Shown: positions 16,134 through 25,117, numbered from the stretch's first letter. The stretch is 64,000 nt of DNA from Bdellovibrionota bacterium (GCA_030584005.1 CP129486.1:248001-312000), one strand, 5' to 3'. Notes: generated by a model not told the origin, from the sequence alone. Made by a program: numbers and translations.

Positions 16134-17210
16134 TTACTGCATCTGTGCAGGAGCAAATCCCACATCGCTATTCCCATCTTTATCCAGCGAAAAAGTAGCG
16201 AGGAGGCCGGGATAGCTCTTTACTTTGGTAATGAGGAAGTCATGAAAGCCAACTCGGTCAAACCTCGATGTTGTATCGAGATAGCGCTCTAGTAGGTCCA
16301 GTGCGTCAACAGTTGCCGCCGTGTGAAAAGGGATATCTGGATCCTGACCATGGTCCTCTCGATAGCGGGCGAAGAAGTCTTTTAGGCGTTGAGAGTCGGC
16401 CGCATACTTTGGAGCCATGTAGTAAAGCCCACGCATCAGATCCCCAGCAATTGTTTTTGCATCAGGATTTAACGCTGCTGTAAAAGTTGTGTGAACCTCG
16501 CCATTAAAGCTGCCAACCTCCGCCAATTGTTTGAGGAAGAGCGCCAGAGCAAGTCCAGTTTGAGTCGGCACAAAGATAGCCTGGGGCTTTAGAGAAAGAA
16601 TCTTCACCGCATGACTACGAAAATCAGTACTTCCCGGCAGGAAAGTTTCATCAAAAACAAGAGTTCCTCCCAACTCGGCAAAACGTTTGCGAAATGGTTC
16701 CGCTGTGTCGGCAGTTGCCTCAGTTTCCTCTGTAAAAAGTGCTACCCGCAGCATGTTGCGGGCTTTGAATAACTCTGCCTGGTCGACGCCATTCAGCAGA
16801 TCACTGTTGGCGATACGAAATATATACTCCCCGGCGCGGTCGACATTTGTGCCGCCAGTGACGGGCAGTAGAGTTGCCGTTCTTGATGCGTTAATGAGAG
16901 CACTGCCGGCCAATGTGCCGTTGGAGCTTACCCCGCCGATGATCACATCGACCTTCTTCACATTAATGAGCGCCTGATATGCGCGTAATCCGTCAGCGGA
17001 GGATATTCGAGAATCCTCGTAGCTGAAACGCATAGGATGACGCGCCCAATGGCGCTGGTAGGTCTCTACCGTTCTTACTATGTTTTGGCCGAGGTTCTGT
17101 AGGTCGCCAGAAAGTACGGAGGCAACCCCTACATGGACTGGCTCCGCAGCCTTGCTTGAAACGCTCATGCCAAAAGTAAGGAGGATTATTACTGAGAGAA
17201 GACCGCGCAT
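16134..17210 (-). CDS. ABC-type amino-acid/branched-chain substrate-binding protein (LivJ-like), orphan
   Basis: The 358-residue product has a signal peptide (MRGLLSVIILLTFGMSVSSK, cleavage near KAA) and a two-lobed type 1 periplasmic-binding fold (Peripla_BP_6). The hallmark segments are VGVASVLSGDLQNLGQNI after the signal and VDVIIGGVSSNGTLAGSALI in lobe 1. A conserved pocket region LPVTGGTNVDRAGEYIFRI follows at about 118-136. No permease or ATPase gene is near. It is clearly paralogous to the gene at 36710-37825 (same GG.SSNGT.AG, P.TGG.N.D.AG and PFHTA.T.DAL motifs). The ligand cannot be read. It may work with a transporter encoded elsewhere or as a sensor module. Confidence 0.82.
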   Translation of the reverse strand: MRGLLSVIILLTFGMSVSSKAAEPVHVGVASVLSGDLQNLGQNIVRTVETYQRHWARHPMRFSYEDSRISSADGLRAYQALINVKKVDVIIGGVSSNGTLAGSALINASRTATLLPVTGGTNVDRAGEYIFRIANSDLLNGVDQAELFKARNMLRVALFTEETEATADTAEPFRKRFAELGGTLVFDETFLPGSTDFRSHAVKILSLKPQAIFVPTQTGLALALFLKQLAEVGSFNGEVHTTFTAALNPDAKTIAGDLMRGLYYMAPKYAADSQRLKDFFARYREDHGQDPDIPFHTAATVDALDLLERYLDTTSRFDRVGFHDFLITKVKSYPGLLATFSLDKDGNSDVGFAPAQMQ

Positions 17211-17470
17211 AGTGACCCTATGAGTGCGTAACGAGATTGAGTCTATTGCTATGGGAGCGACTAGTATATCTGCGTCCGCACAATTTTTCCTGACACCGGT
17301 TTGGCTTTAATCAGCATCATGGCGAGCTAACATCATGAGCTCATTAAGGAAGATTGCGCCGTCTCCCTATTATTGTGGGCTATGGCCATCAGGCGGTCTT
17401 CTCTCCTAGTGTTCTCGTGGAATGAGCGGCAGCAAATCTCTTCTGTAACAACGCAGTGTATTGAGGCACT

Positions 17471-17969
17471 ATGACCATCATGAATGAAATTCTCTCCGCT
17501 GACGCCAAAGAGTTCCTCATTTCACTCCACCATACCTTTCAGACCGAACGCGAAGAGATCCTTGCAGCGCGAAGTAAACGAAGCGCCTGGCTTCAGTCCG
17601 GTGGTGTCCTTGATTTTGCTAATGATACGGCTGCAGTGCGGAGCGGCGGATGGTCAGTAGCGAACGCGCCGGCGGACTTGAATGATCGTCGTGTCGAGAT
17701 CACAGGCCCCGTGGATTCTAAGATGATCATTAATGCTCTTAACTCCGGAGCGAAGGTATTCATGGCCGATTTCGAGGACTCGAACTCACCCACTTGGGAG
17801 AATTGCCTGCAAGGCCAGGCCAACTTAATGCGGGCTGTGCGTCGAGATTTAGCCTATGACTCACCCGAGGGCAAGGCGTATCGCCTCAAGGATGAGATAG
17901 CGACCCTCGTGGTCAGGCCATGAGGTTGGCATCTGGTTGAGCGGCACTTCCTTATAGATGGCGTTCCAA
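17471..17969 (+). pseudogene. aceB: Malate synthase A, 5' fragment with an in-frame stop, truncated by an IS91-like element
   Basis: The first 150 residues match malate synthase A (glyoxylate cycle, acetyl-CoA plus glyoxylate to malate): RRVEITGPVDSKMIINALNS, KVFMADFEDSNSPTWEN, and EGKAYRLKDEIATLVVRP. At 17921 the codon after RP, normally Arg, is TGA. Beyond it the same frame continues with the expected GWHLVERHFLIDG sequence. At 17970 homology stops abruptly at the IS91-like module. The remaining two thirds of the gene, including most of the catalytic residues, is absent. The gene is dead at this locus. Confidence 0.92.
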
Positions 17970-18721
17970 TCATGGAGGAGAATCGCACCAGGTTCGTAGC
18001 ACGCTACATTGAGAGAGGCCCCCTATCGCTAGAGAAGCTCAGAATCCATGATGATCTCGTCTCCTACTCCACTAACGAGGGGGCTACGCACGAGTTCGAC
18101 GCCTTCGAGTTTCTGGCACTCATCTCGTGCCACATCCCGAAGCCCTACGAGTCTCTCACCCGCTACTACGGCTGGTACTCCTGTAGAGCACGGGGAGAGC
18201 GCGCAAAGTATGCGCCAGTCCAGGACTGCGCTGCGACTGAGGAGCAGAAAACAAAACCTTCCGTGAGTTGGGCCGCCTGCATAAAACGCATCTTTGAGAT
18301 CGACCCCCTCGAGTGTCCCCGCTGTAGGGGTCAGATGAGGATTGCCGCCTTCCTTACCGATCCTAAAAATTGCTGATGCTCTCCGTATTCCAAGAGCACA
18401 GGCTCCACCCAAAATAGGGCGGCTACCAACCAAAGAGTTCTTCGATGAAATTCCTCCAGATGACTTCGCTTAAGACCAGCGCTAAGGATTCGCGCAACCG
18501 AAAACTCGCGAATAGAGGCGCAGCACTCCAAACCTGCGCCTCTCGCTCCTCAACAAAACACAGCACCTGCACTAAAGGCAGGCACACCGGACCCAAGACC
18601 TCCCTCTTCGCCTACACCAGCCTCCAAAATGACGGCCGCACTTTAATCGCTCTAATCAAATATCCTACACTAAGACCTTAACCTACTGTTAAGTTTAAGA
18701 AAAATCGGGTTTCCTATGCAC
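17970..18721 (+). mobile_element. IS91-like truncated element, copy 1
   Basis: This 752-bp block is nearly identical to 25118-25880 and has the same left boundary (TCATGGAGGAG) and right boundary (TTTCCTATGCAC). It carries the C-terminal third of an IS91-type transposase gene and about 350 bp of 3' tail. The tail includes a perfect stem CTTAAC-CTACT-GTTAAG at 18677-18693, 28 bases before the terminal AC. IS91-family replication origins (oriIS) are, as I recall, a hairpin followed by a TTCCTATAC-like end, so this is probably oriIS. It interrupts aceB. An 11-bp deletion relative to the other copy breaks the coding frame near 18361. Confidence 0.75.
17972..18376 (+). pseudogene. IS91-family transposase C-terminal fragment, frameshifted
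   Basis: The fragment covers the C-terminal region of a Y2-type (rolling-circle) transposase: a YSCRARGERAKY block followed by a conserved ECPRCRGQMRIAAFLTD zinc-finger-like end, with CPRC. The N-terminal HUH/tyrosine catalytic domain is absent. An 11-bp deletion after AAFLTD shifts the frame compared with 25120-25632. Not functional. Confidence 0.75.
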
Positions 18722-18899
18722 GATCGCTAGAAGTGAGGGACGCCTAAGCCCATCCATGTGTTAAGGAATTGATAGATGCAAAGCCTAGGATTCTGCTGAG
18801 AATATCACAAAAGAAGAAGATCGGATTTGGCAGGGACTTACTGGGGAAGAGAATAGCTCGGAATTTTATCTTATGAAAATTCTCGGGCTGTTCCATTTG

Positions 18900-19685
18900 T
18901 TATCCGCTCCTCAACGGTTTCTGACCGTATATAGATACGGTCTCGCCTGACTCGAAAATTGAACCGCCATGGTCGATAATCACCGATCGAGTCCTTTCCA
19001 GCACATCGTCACGCTCTGATGGGGAAAGTGATGCTAATTGTGACCAAGTTCCCATCCAGTTAACAAAATCTTGCGCAGGCTTACTCCAGCTATACGGGGT
19101 CCGCCGAACCTGACACTGCCAATAAAGTTTCGTGGCCGCCATTTCATTGAAATATGTCAGCGCCCCCAGCTCATACTCGTCCCGTGTTTCGATACGATAG
19201 GTGGGTAATTTCTCAGCAAAAATAGAGTGCAGAGCATCACCCAGCGGGCCAGAGAGCGGGTGATTCCATCGCCAGACCGCTACAAGATTTCCGCCAGGCT
19301 TAAGAATCTCATGGGGCTTCTTGAAGCGCTGGTCGCTGGAGACCCAATGCAGGGAATTGGCTGCAAAAACTAAATCAAAATGCTCAAAAGGCAAGTCGGC
19401 ATCCTCAAACGTATTCAGTTGGAAAGACACTGATGGATAATGAGCTAGTCGATTCCGTGCCAGTTTCAAGAGTCCTAAACCTGGTTCGATGCAGGTGACT
19501 TCGTACTGCATCTCGGCTAGGCGTAGTGTTGCTTGCCCTGACCCACAGCCAATTTCGCAAACCTTACCGCCACGGGTTTGTTTCACCGGCTCAAGTACCA
19601 TGTCCATAAATTCCGCCGGGTAAGAGCCACGATACTTGTCGTAGTCTTCTGCAACGGATTCGAATGTTAGGCCATCGTTGACCAT
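18900..19685 (-). CDS. Class I SAM-dependent methyltransferase (Methyltransf_11 type)
   Basis: The product is 261 residues. Motif I is VCEIGCGSGQATLRLAE (about 42-58), followed by CIEPG with the acidic ribose-binding residue. NTFEDADLP then FDLVFAANSLHWV is typical of the trans-aconitate/UbiE-like subgroup that methylates small molecules. The LKPGGNLVAVW strand-turn supports a complete domain. The frame appears intact with a plausible N-terminus (FESVAEDYDKYRGSYP), though no good ribosome binding site is visible. It is a lone gene between the first IS91-like copy and element copy B. Confidence 0.8.
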   Translation of the reverse strand: MVNDGLTFESVAEDYDKYRGSYPAEFMDMVLEPVKQTRGGKVCEIGCGSGQATLRLAEMQYEVTCIEPGLGLLKLARNRLAHYPSVSFQLNTFEDADLPFEHFDLVFAANSLHWVSSDQRFKKPHEILKPGGNLVAVWRWNHPLSGPLGDALHSIFAEKLPTYRIETRDEYELGALTYFNEMAATKLYWQCQVRRTPYSWSKPAQDFVNWMGTWSQLASLSPSERDDVLERTRSVIIDHGGSIFESGETVSIYGQKPLRSG

Positions 19686-19776
19686 AATGATTCAGCGGAG
19701 AATGGCAAACGCTCACCAGTTTGCGCCTCACTTTTACTTCCGATCCTAAACCTAGTCCACTGCGCGCAAAAAGGTA

Positions 19777-20176
19777 TTTACTTGTATCCTAGATACACCT
19801 CGCCCACTGGAGATTCATTCTCCATTTTTCAAACACTACAAAATACTCACAAGTTCTATAAGTATAGCCGAACGACTCCGCTAAAAAAGATTAGCAACTG
19901 CCGATATGATAAGTTCCTTTTGAGAACCATTAAATTATAGCATCGAGTACTCGCTCGAACGAGAGACGACAAGCCCCGGGGTCATCGGTGCATTTCAAGG
20001 AAGAGACGTATAGTAACGGGGACTTGAGAAACGACGGCCAAAAGACTCAAGCGGAACGCCTCAACATTCAGCCTGAGAACTGAGATTATAAACCTCATAC
20101 AAAAGTGATAAGTCGCTCGTCGGCGCAGAAGTAGTTTGGGGCTCAGAATACGGGTAGCACTTTACTCACAAGTAAA
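19777..20176. mobile_element. 400-bp terminal-inverted-repeat element, copy B (MITE-like)
   Basis: It is identical to copy A (8620-9019) except for one base noticed, with the same TTTACTTGT...ACAAGTAAA ends and internal hairpins. Flanks are AAAAAGGTA on the left and CTTATC on the right. CTTAT also follows copy A and AAAAGG also precedes it, so either the target is preferred or the boundary is a few bases wider. The near-identity indicates recent spread. Confidence 0.75.
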
Positions 20177-20181
20177 CTTAT

Positions 20182-20678
20182 CATTGCACCGGGGCCTCCG
20201 ATTCAATTCATTGGAGATTAAGATAGCGGAGTTCCATACTTTGTGATGACTGCGCCGTTTCGAATCTTACGGAGCACTAACGGAAACTGGACGCAACGAT
20301 CAACGATTGGCAGCTCACGATCTTTGACCCTGATGGAGCGTTGCACCAGGAGTGCTGCGGTTCGCCCTTCTCGCTGCGCGTCTGCCTCCTCCGTACAGCT
20401 CGCTACAACGGGTGAATGCTCTTGCGCTTACCCCGCTCCCCTTGCATAGCTTACGGGCAGGTCTCAGATGGGTTTCTGGTGGCGTTCAGATCCCCATTAG
20501 CTGTTTGATGTAGACTCCTTCGGGGCATCTACAAATCGTCATTAGAAATCTACCCTTGCCATGCGCGCGGTATTCAAGAACTAGAAAGGGCCTACCAGGG
20601 TTCGGTCAGCGCTCTCTTTTTATTGCTTGACTCGGTTGGGGCCTTGTTGCTGTTACACCATAAGCGATTGGCTGTCAG
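20182..20678. other. Stretch without a convincing gene, possibly decayed coding sequence
   Basis: A short frame at 20243-20449 has an Arg/Ser-rich translation typical of a shadow. Another frame over the same bases reads DWQLTIFDPDGAL, which looks more like real protein, but it is short and stops soon. This is likely decayed coding DNA to the right of element copy B. Nothing else is recognisable. Confidence 0.35.
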
Positions 20679-22154
20679 TCAATCCATTAGATTCCATTGA
20701 TAGACTGCCACGCCTTTGAAGAGATAGTTGCCACTGACGAACGGCCTTTTCGCACTTGCCCCTGCGAGTCGTTCAAATATCAAACGGCGGCTTTCTAATA
20801 CACTTCCGGGAATAGGTATGGTCTTTGTTCCCGTGTTTTCGAGTATTACGCCCAGGTCCGCCGGCCAGACTTTATAGAAACTTTCACCAACAACACGGTC
20901 ACTGTATTCCATGCTTCTTATTTCCAATGCGCCAGCTGTTGCAGGCATGCAATACGGTGCGCTTGGCTTGCAGCGCGCTCTTTCTATTTCATAAGTACCA
21001 GTCTCATCACGAAAAAATATTCGCTTAGAGTAAAGATCATAATTTACACCGATCGGCCCTGTGGATGGCTCTGGAATGCGCTGCCACAATTGTTCTCCAA
21101 GTTGGACCGAAGCCATCTTTAGACGCCATTCGTCCCACCGCGACTGTTGCGGGCTAGAAATCTCCTTCAAGGTCGGTAGAGTCTTGGGCCAGTCTAAAAC
21201 GGTAACTCGCACGGCTTCGTCATAATGAATTGCAGTAGGTACATCATTGGTAAGCGACGAGAAAAGCTCTCGAACCTTGGGTTCGATTGCCGACCGTAGA
21301 CCCTCATTCTCAGCGAGCGCAATACGTTGCGCTCTAGCACAAGACAACATCATGAAAACACCCTCTCGCATCGGAGACCAGTCACTTTGCATCTTTGCCA
21401 AGTCGGAGTTGCGTAGTGAACGAAAGAGATTTTCTACCAAGGCCGGTTGCGGCTTCGCATGTACAACGGTCGCAAGTTTGTAACTGGTTGCAAGCACCGT
21501 TCCATCACGAAAGATTGCGAGAGATTTACCTACATCATCTTTGGCATTCCAATGAAAGGTGAATACTGCACCGGATGCAATTGAGCGCTCCAAACGGGAG
21601 CGTGACCGGAATCTCTTCTCATGTTCCTCAGCGCCAACCACACGTATGTTTATAAGCGGCGATTTCAGTGAATACCCTGAGGGTAGAATGGGTGGCGGTT
21701 GTATGCTTTCTCCAACTCCGCATAGTTCGTTCGGTCTCGGATCGACTCCTTCAATAATGGTGCCAAAGGTTGCTGCCTTGAGCTTCACCACTTCGTCTTC
21801 GGGAACAGCAAAATCGCTGCTGAATTCATAGAGCCGCATCAATGGATACTCGACAAGTGACTTCAATCCTTGTCCTGCAGGAAAGTCAGGAATCCGTAGA
21901 ATAACGAAAGGCTGTTTACTTACCACTCTTCCGTAAATATGGCCCTGGTCATCTGAAGCGAAGAAATCATTGCTGGGATGGGTGCCCTTTTTCTTTTTTG
22001 TCAATTCAAATTCATGCGCACCCCAATCTTCCGATGTCTGGCCAGTGAGGCTACAGAGCATCGCCGAATCGTCTGTCGTGGATTCGGCATGTGCCTGAGA
22101 GTGAAGAATCGCGATCGAAACAATTAGAGCAAAGATAATTTCTGAGCGGCGCAT
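20679..22154 (-). CDS. Exported protein of unknown function
   Basis: The 491-residue product has a standard signal peptide (MRRSEIIFALIVSIAILHS, cleavage near AHAES). The mature part mixes short strands and helices with a FTFHWNAKDDVGKSLAIFRDG segment and a late EIERARCKPSAPYCM cysteine pair. I do not recognise a domain. The frame is intact and ends normally. It is a lone gene whose upstream region (22155-22404) precedes an IS91-like terminus. Confidence 0.6.
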   Translation of the reverse strand: MRRSEIIFALIVSIAILHSQAHAESTTDDSAMLCSLTGQTSEDWGAHEFELTKKKKGTHPSNDFFASDDQGHIYGRVVSKQPFVILRIPDFPAGQGLKSLVEYPLMRLYEFSSDFAVPEDEVVKLKAATFGTIIEGVDPRPNELCGVGESIQPPPILPSGYSLKSPLINIRVVGAEEHEKRFRSRSRLERSIASGAVFTFHWNAKDDVGKSLAIFRDGTVLATSYKLATVVHAKPQPALVENLFRSLRNSDLAKMQSDWSPMREGVFMMLSCARAQRIALAENEGLRSAIEPKVRELFSSLTNDVPTAIHYDEAVRVTVLDWPKTLPTLKEISSPQQSRWDEWRLKMASVQLGEQLWQRIPEPSTGPIGVNYDLYSKRIFFRDETGTYEIERARCKPSAPYCMPATAGALEIRSMEYSDRVVGESFYKVWPADLGVILENTGTKTIPIPGSVLESRRLIFERLAGASAKRPFVSGNYLFKGVAVYQWNLMD

Positions 22155-22697
22155 GATGATCCGTACGCAATATCTACATTAGCATTAGACCATTCTTCTG
22201 ACGAAAAGTTCGAAGAGGATAATGGCAGTGTCTGCAAGCTTCTCTGGGAAATATGCCCCCGGCTCAGTTCAAAAAATGCAGATCACCTTAACCCTCTATC
22301 AGCATATAACATTTTTGTCGCGCTTATGCTGCTGCATGTAGGAACTGCGACCCAGAATTCGTACAACGGGAGTTGGAAGGCTTTCGAATCGATCTCCTCT
22401 TACGAAATGACGGCCGCACTTTAATCGCTCTAATCAAATATCCTACACCAAGACCTTAACCTACTGTTAGTTTAAGAAAAATCGGTTTTCCTATGCACAA
22501 GAGCGTCAGTCTATAAAGCCGGGGCGGGGATATCTGGTAATGGAACGAACCCTCCCGATTTTCATCGCTTGGGCGCTTTCCTTAGCAAATTGGGCTCTTA
22601 GAGGCCGTAGCAAAATGGGGTGGTTTCATTCCACTACCAGTTGCTGCTTGTTGCCCTTTCTGCACCTCAGCACCTAGAGCGAAGTTATTGCTCAGAT
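22155..22697. other. Intergenic region holding an isolated IS91-like terminus
   Basis: Apart from the 94-bp terminus at 22405-22498 no feature is clear. The left part is the upstream region of the exported-protein gene. The right part (22499-22697) shows nothing I can name. Confidence 0.4.
22405..22498 (+). mobile_element. Solo IS91-like terminus (oriIS-like end only)
   Basis: These 94 bp match the last 94-95 bp of the elements ending at 18721 and 25880 (from AAATGACGGCCGC to TTTTCCTATGCAC) with a few differences, including one missing A in the stem. No transposase sequence is attached. The bases after the terminal GCAC differ in all three copies, which fixes this edge. Confidence 0.75.
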
Positions 22698-22964
22698 TCA
22701 TTCGAATTTCTTTATATGGACAGGTGGAATAACCAAAGTCTCAAGCGGAGAATTGCCCGGTGGCGGAAGATGTTTCTCAATTTCTCCTGAAGGTTCGATC
22801 CCTTCGAATCCATTACTTGCAAGAATTTGTTCTTTAAGTACTTTCGGATCGACTGAGGGAGCAAGAGGATCATGGCCCTCTCCTTTCATTCGGAGCGTCG
22901 ATCCATCAGGGCGTGGTTGAAAAATGCTCCGCTCTCTTGATTGGTCAAGTGTTTTGTTTCCCAT
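22698..22964 (-). CDS. Small hypothetical protein
   Basis: The product is 88 residues, polar and Pro-rich, with no signal peptide, membrane segment or known motif. It reads like a real but short gene (PSVDPKVLKEQILASNGFEG, then a Pro-rich tail). No neighbour gives a clue to function. It may equally be a fragment of a larger gene. Confidence 0.4.
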   Translation of the reverse strand: MGNKTLDQSRERSIFQPRPDGSTLRMKGEGHDPLAPSVDPKVLKEQILASNGFEGIEPSGEIEKHLPPPGNSPLETLVIPPVHIKKFE

Positions 22965-23300
22965 AACGTCAATTGGTCGTTTTTAGCATAACTCATCTCT
23001 GATTTCCGCAGCGCGTCTCTCAATCGCCTCAAAGACTTACTTGGATGACTCGAAACACAGACGTGAGCTGGCGGACGTAATATCGTCGATGGAAACCAAT
23101 TAGCTCGGTTTACTGTATGGTTCTATCTCTTTAGGAACCCCCGCGCTAAGGCTCGTACGTGCAAACAAAGAACCGCCGAACTCTTCCGCCGTATGTTGAC
23201 TCCAGTTTTGACGACAACTGATCCAGTTCCCTAGCATTTCTGAGTCGGGGAGCACCATCGGCTTGTTGCCTATAGAATTCGATTCTATGAATTCGTGTAG
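22965..23300. other. Non-coding stretch
   Basis: A frame at 23146-23535 extends through here but most of it overlaps the Nudix gene in another frame, so it is not accepted. An inverted repeat (GGTTC...GGAACC near 23120-23139) is present without a T-run. No other feature is seen. Confidence 0.35.
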
Positions 23301-23747
23301 TTAGGTTCTCCACCCATACTCGAAGAGTCCGTATTTCCCCTGATGCACGCGAGTGAGAATCACTTTCACGTACTCGATGGAATTCTCCGGTAGTTCCAAA
23401 ATAGAGTGCCACTCCAATGCTGAACACTTGTCTGGTTCCTGGATTGTGGGTTCGCCGCTCCATTGTCGAGTCCTGAAGAAGTAATCGATATAGACAAGCT
23501 CGGGGTGGCACCAACGATGCACAACTTGCACACATTCGAGCTTATCCGCCTGAACACGGATTGCAGATTCTTCCAACGCTTCACGTACTATTGCGTCCGT
23601 TGGACATTCCTCAAACTCGACATGCCCCGACACCAGACTGAAGTTTCCATCTTCCCACCCAGTATTGTGACGCTGAAGCAGCAGGACTTGGTCGCCCTTC
23701 ATTAATACCAGGTATGCAGCGACCCGCAATTTATCTCGCATACCCAC
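23301..23747 (-). CDS. Nudix hydrolase
   Basis: The product is 148 residues, a normal length for a single-domain Nudix protein. The Nudix box is GHVEFE-E-(7)-REALEESA at about 42-62, with all metal-binding glutamates present and Ala in place of the final Gly. The upstream strand VAAYLVLMKGDQVLLLQRHN is typical. It hydrolyses a nucleoside-diphosphate-linked compound, perhaps in nucleotide-pool cleaning; the substrate is not readable. The HD-domain phosphohydrolase gene lies about 75 bp further right on the same strand, so the two may be co-transcribed nucleotide-metabolism genes. Confidence 0.85.
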   Translation of the reverse strand: MGMRDKLRVAAYLVLMKGDQVLLLQRHNTGWEDGNFSLVSGHVEFEECPTDAIVREALEESAIRVQADKLECVQVVHRWCHPELVYIDYFFRTRQWSGEPTIQEPDKCSALEWHSILELPENSIEYVKVILTRVHQGKYGLFEYGWRT

Positions 23748-23822
23748 TCATCCTGTTCGGAGAGATAACGGGTCTCACAAGGCTCGGCGAAGCCGGCTGC
23801 GAGGCAGTTGTCAGTTGTGTCC

Positions 23823-24401
23823 TCATCTGTACAGCCCCATTTCTGCACTACTCTGAATCAGTTCTTCGACCAGGCTCCACAGGCGCGGGGCATGGGTTTT
23901 GATATACTCCTTCTTGGCTTTAACCCTTTCAAGCGGGAGGACGCCATCCGCGGGATCTCCAGTAACAAGATGGTTCAGGAGGGGCTGTATTCCATCAATG
24001 GAGGAGGCAAACTGCGCCTCCGGTGTCTCTCGATCTTCGAATTCACGCCACAGTGACAGGAACTCACGCTCGTGATCCCGTGGAAGCATTCCAAACAGCC
24101 TAACAGCGCCATTATGCTCGGCCTCAAATTTGGAGCTAGTATCCGAGGCATACAGCCAGGTGTCCCCCGCGTCTATCTCCACAAGGTCATGGATTAGGAG
24201 CATTTTCACTACCCTCAGCAGATCGAGCTCGCCATCGTAGTAGTCCCGAAGCACAATCGCCATGAGAGCGATATGCCAGGAATGTTCGGCAGAATTTTCG
24301 AAACGCTTTCCACCCAGCGTTTTGTTCGCTCTATTGACCAACTTGAGCTTCTCTATTTCCTTAAGAAACTCGACTTTACGTATTAGATCGTCCGGCAACA
24401 T
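23823..24401 (-). CDS. HD-domain phosphohydrolase (YfbR/HDDC2-like, probable 5'-nucleotidase)
   Basis: The product is 192 residues. HD-superfamily metal ligands are visible: H in ENSAEHSWHIALMA (about 36-49), HD in LLIHDLVEIDAGD (about 68-80), and a late D in ASSIDGIQPLLNHL. This arrangement with EHSWH and HDLVEIDAGD is characteristic of the YfbR/HDDC2 group, which dephosphorylates deoxynucleoside 5'-monophosphates. No membrane segment. It sits with the Nudix gene, suggesting nucleotide salvage or sanitation. The start at 24401 lacks a strong ribosome binding site. Confidence 0.8.
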   Translation of the reverse strand: MLPDDLIRKVEFLKEIEKLKLVNRANKTLGGKRFENSAEHSWHIALMAIVLRDYYDGELDLLRVVKMLLIHDLVEIDAGDTWLYASDTSSKFEAEHNGAVRLFGMLPRDHEREFLSLWREFEDRETPEAQFASSIDGIQPLLNHLVTGDPADGVLPLERVKAKKEYIKTHAPRLWSLVEELIQSSAEMGLYR

Positions 24402-24462
24402 ATAGAGTTCCGCTTCGAGGAGAGAACGGCCTAAGTGTGCCGGAATGGATGACCCTAATCAA

Positions 24463-24900
24463 TTAAGATTGCCGCCCCAAAGCTCCCGCGCACTCCCTTT
24501 CGGCCGGAATGCACCAATTACATGGCTTAAAACCAGACGAGATTGATAGCGCCTTAGAAGCCAATGGGTATCTCAAAAAATCTGAGCTTATGCGCTGCTG
24601 ATACTCGCAGTGCGGCAGGTGAAACTTGCGGGTGCGAAGGTCCCCGATGAAAGGAGCTGTTCTAAGGGCTCGCCTTCTGCGCATAAAAATTATGATTGCT
24701 GGAACAATGAAGGGCAGCGCCCCTACCCACATAAGTAACTGAAAGATAGGGTGGGAATGAACCCCGTGGTACCAGGTTACATGGGAATGCGAGCCTGTCA
24801 GGGAGGTGAAACTTCGGAACATTACGAATGAGACCGCGAAGAGGAGAACAAATAAAGCTGCGCGATTGGGGAGTGATAATTCAAGGTACCAGTTGAGCAT
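24463..24900 (-). CDS. Two-helix membrane protein with an Ada-like metal-binding cysteine domain
   Basis: The product is 145 residues. Two hydrophobic helices (about 12-30 and 48-70) are followed by a soluble domain: FIGDLRTRKFHLPHCEYQQR, then GFKPCNWCIPAE. The FH...C...GFKPC..C pattern resembles the Ada metal-binding domain and related small zinc modules found on other membrane or nuclease proteins; the four likely ligands are His/Cys, Cys, Cys and Cys. Its ATG lies two bases after the stop of the rsmA fragment (TAGCCATG), so it was once translationally coupled to rsmA. Function unknown. Confidence 0.6.
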   Translation of the reverse strand: MLNWYLELSLPNRAALFVLLFAVSFVMFRSFTSLTGSHSHVTWYHGVHSHPIFQLLMWVGALPFIVPAIIIFMRRRRALRTAPFIGDLRTRKFHLPHCEYQQRISSDFLRYPLASKALSISSGFKPCNWCIPAERECAGALGRQS

Positions 24901-24902
24901 GG

Positions 24903-25117
24903 CTACTCCCTCAATTTCCCTAACTCATCTGTCATCCTCACAAACTCCTCAATGCTCAACGTCTCAGCACGCCTTCCCGGATCGATGCCGATGGCACTAA
25001 GCACCTGCTGCAGGTCGCGGCTGTCAGAGAGTCCAAGCGATCGAAGGCTGTTGGAAAGCTTCTTGCGCCTTTGATGAAATGCCGATTTTAGCTTCGGTGC
25101 CTGGGTAGGTGACTCGT
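24903..25117 (-). pseudogene. rsmA: 16S rRNA dimethyladenosine transferase, C-terminal fragment cut by an IS91-like element
   Basis: About 71 residues match the C-terminal domain of RsmA/KsgA: SAFHQRRKKLSNSLRSLG and then a GIDPGRRAETLSIEEFVRM motif, both highly characteristic. The intact enzyme (about 270 residues) dimethylates two adenosines near the 3' end of 16S rRNA. Here the sequence to the right of 25117 is the IS91-like module, so the SAM-binding domain and start are gone. The few codons added from the element do not restore a functional N-terminus. Confidence 0.9.

Noticed and set aside
22790..22815. tRNA T-loop-like sequence GGTTCGATCCC
   Set aside because: No matching acceptor or anticodon arms around it, and it lies inside a plausible reading frame.
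23146..23535. A 129-residue protein overlapping the Nudix gene
   Set aside because: More than half overlaps the well-supported Nudix gene in another frame, and the unique part shows no recognisable motif.
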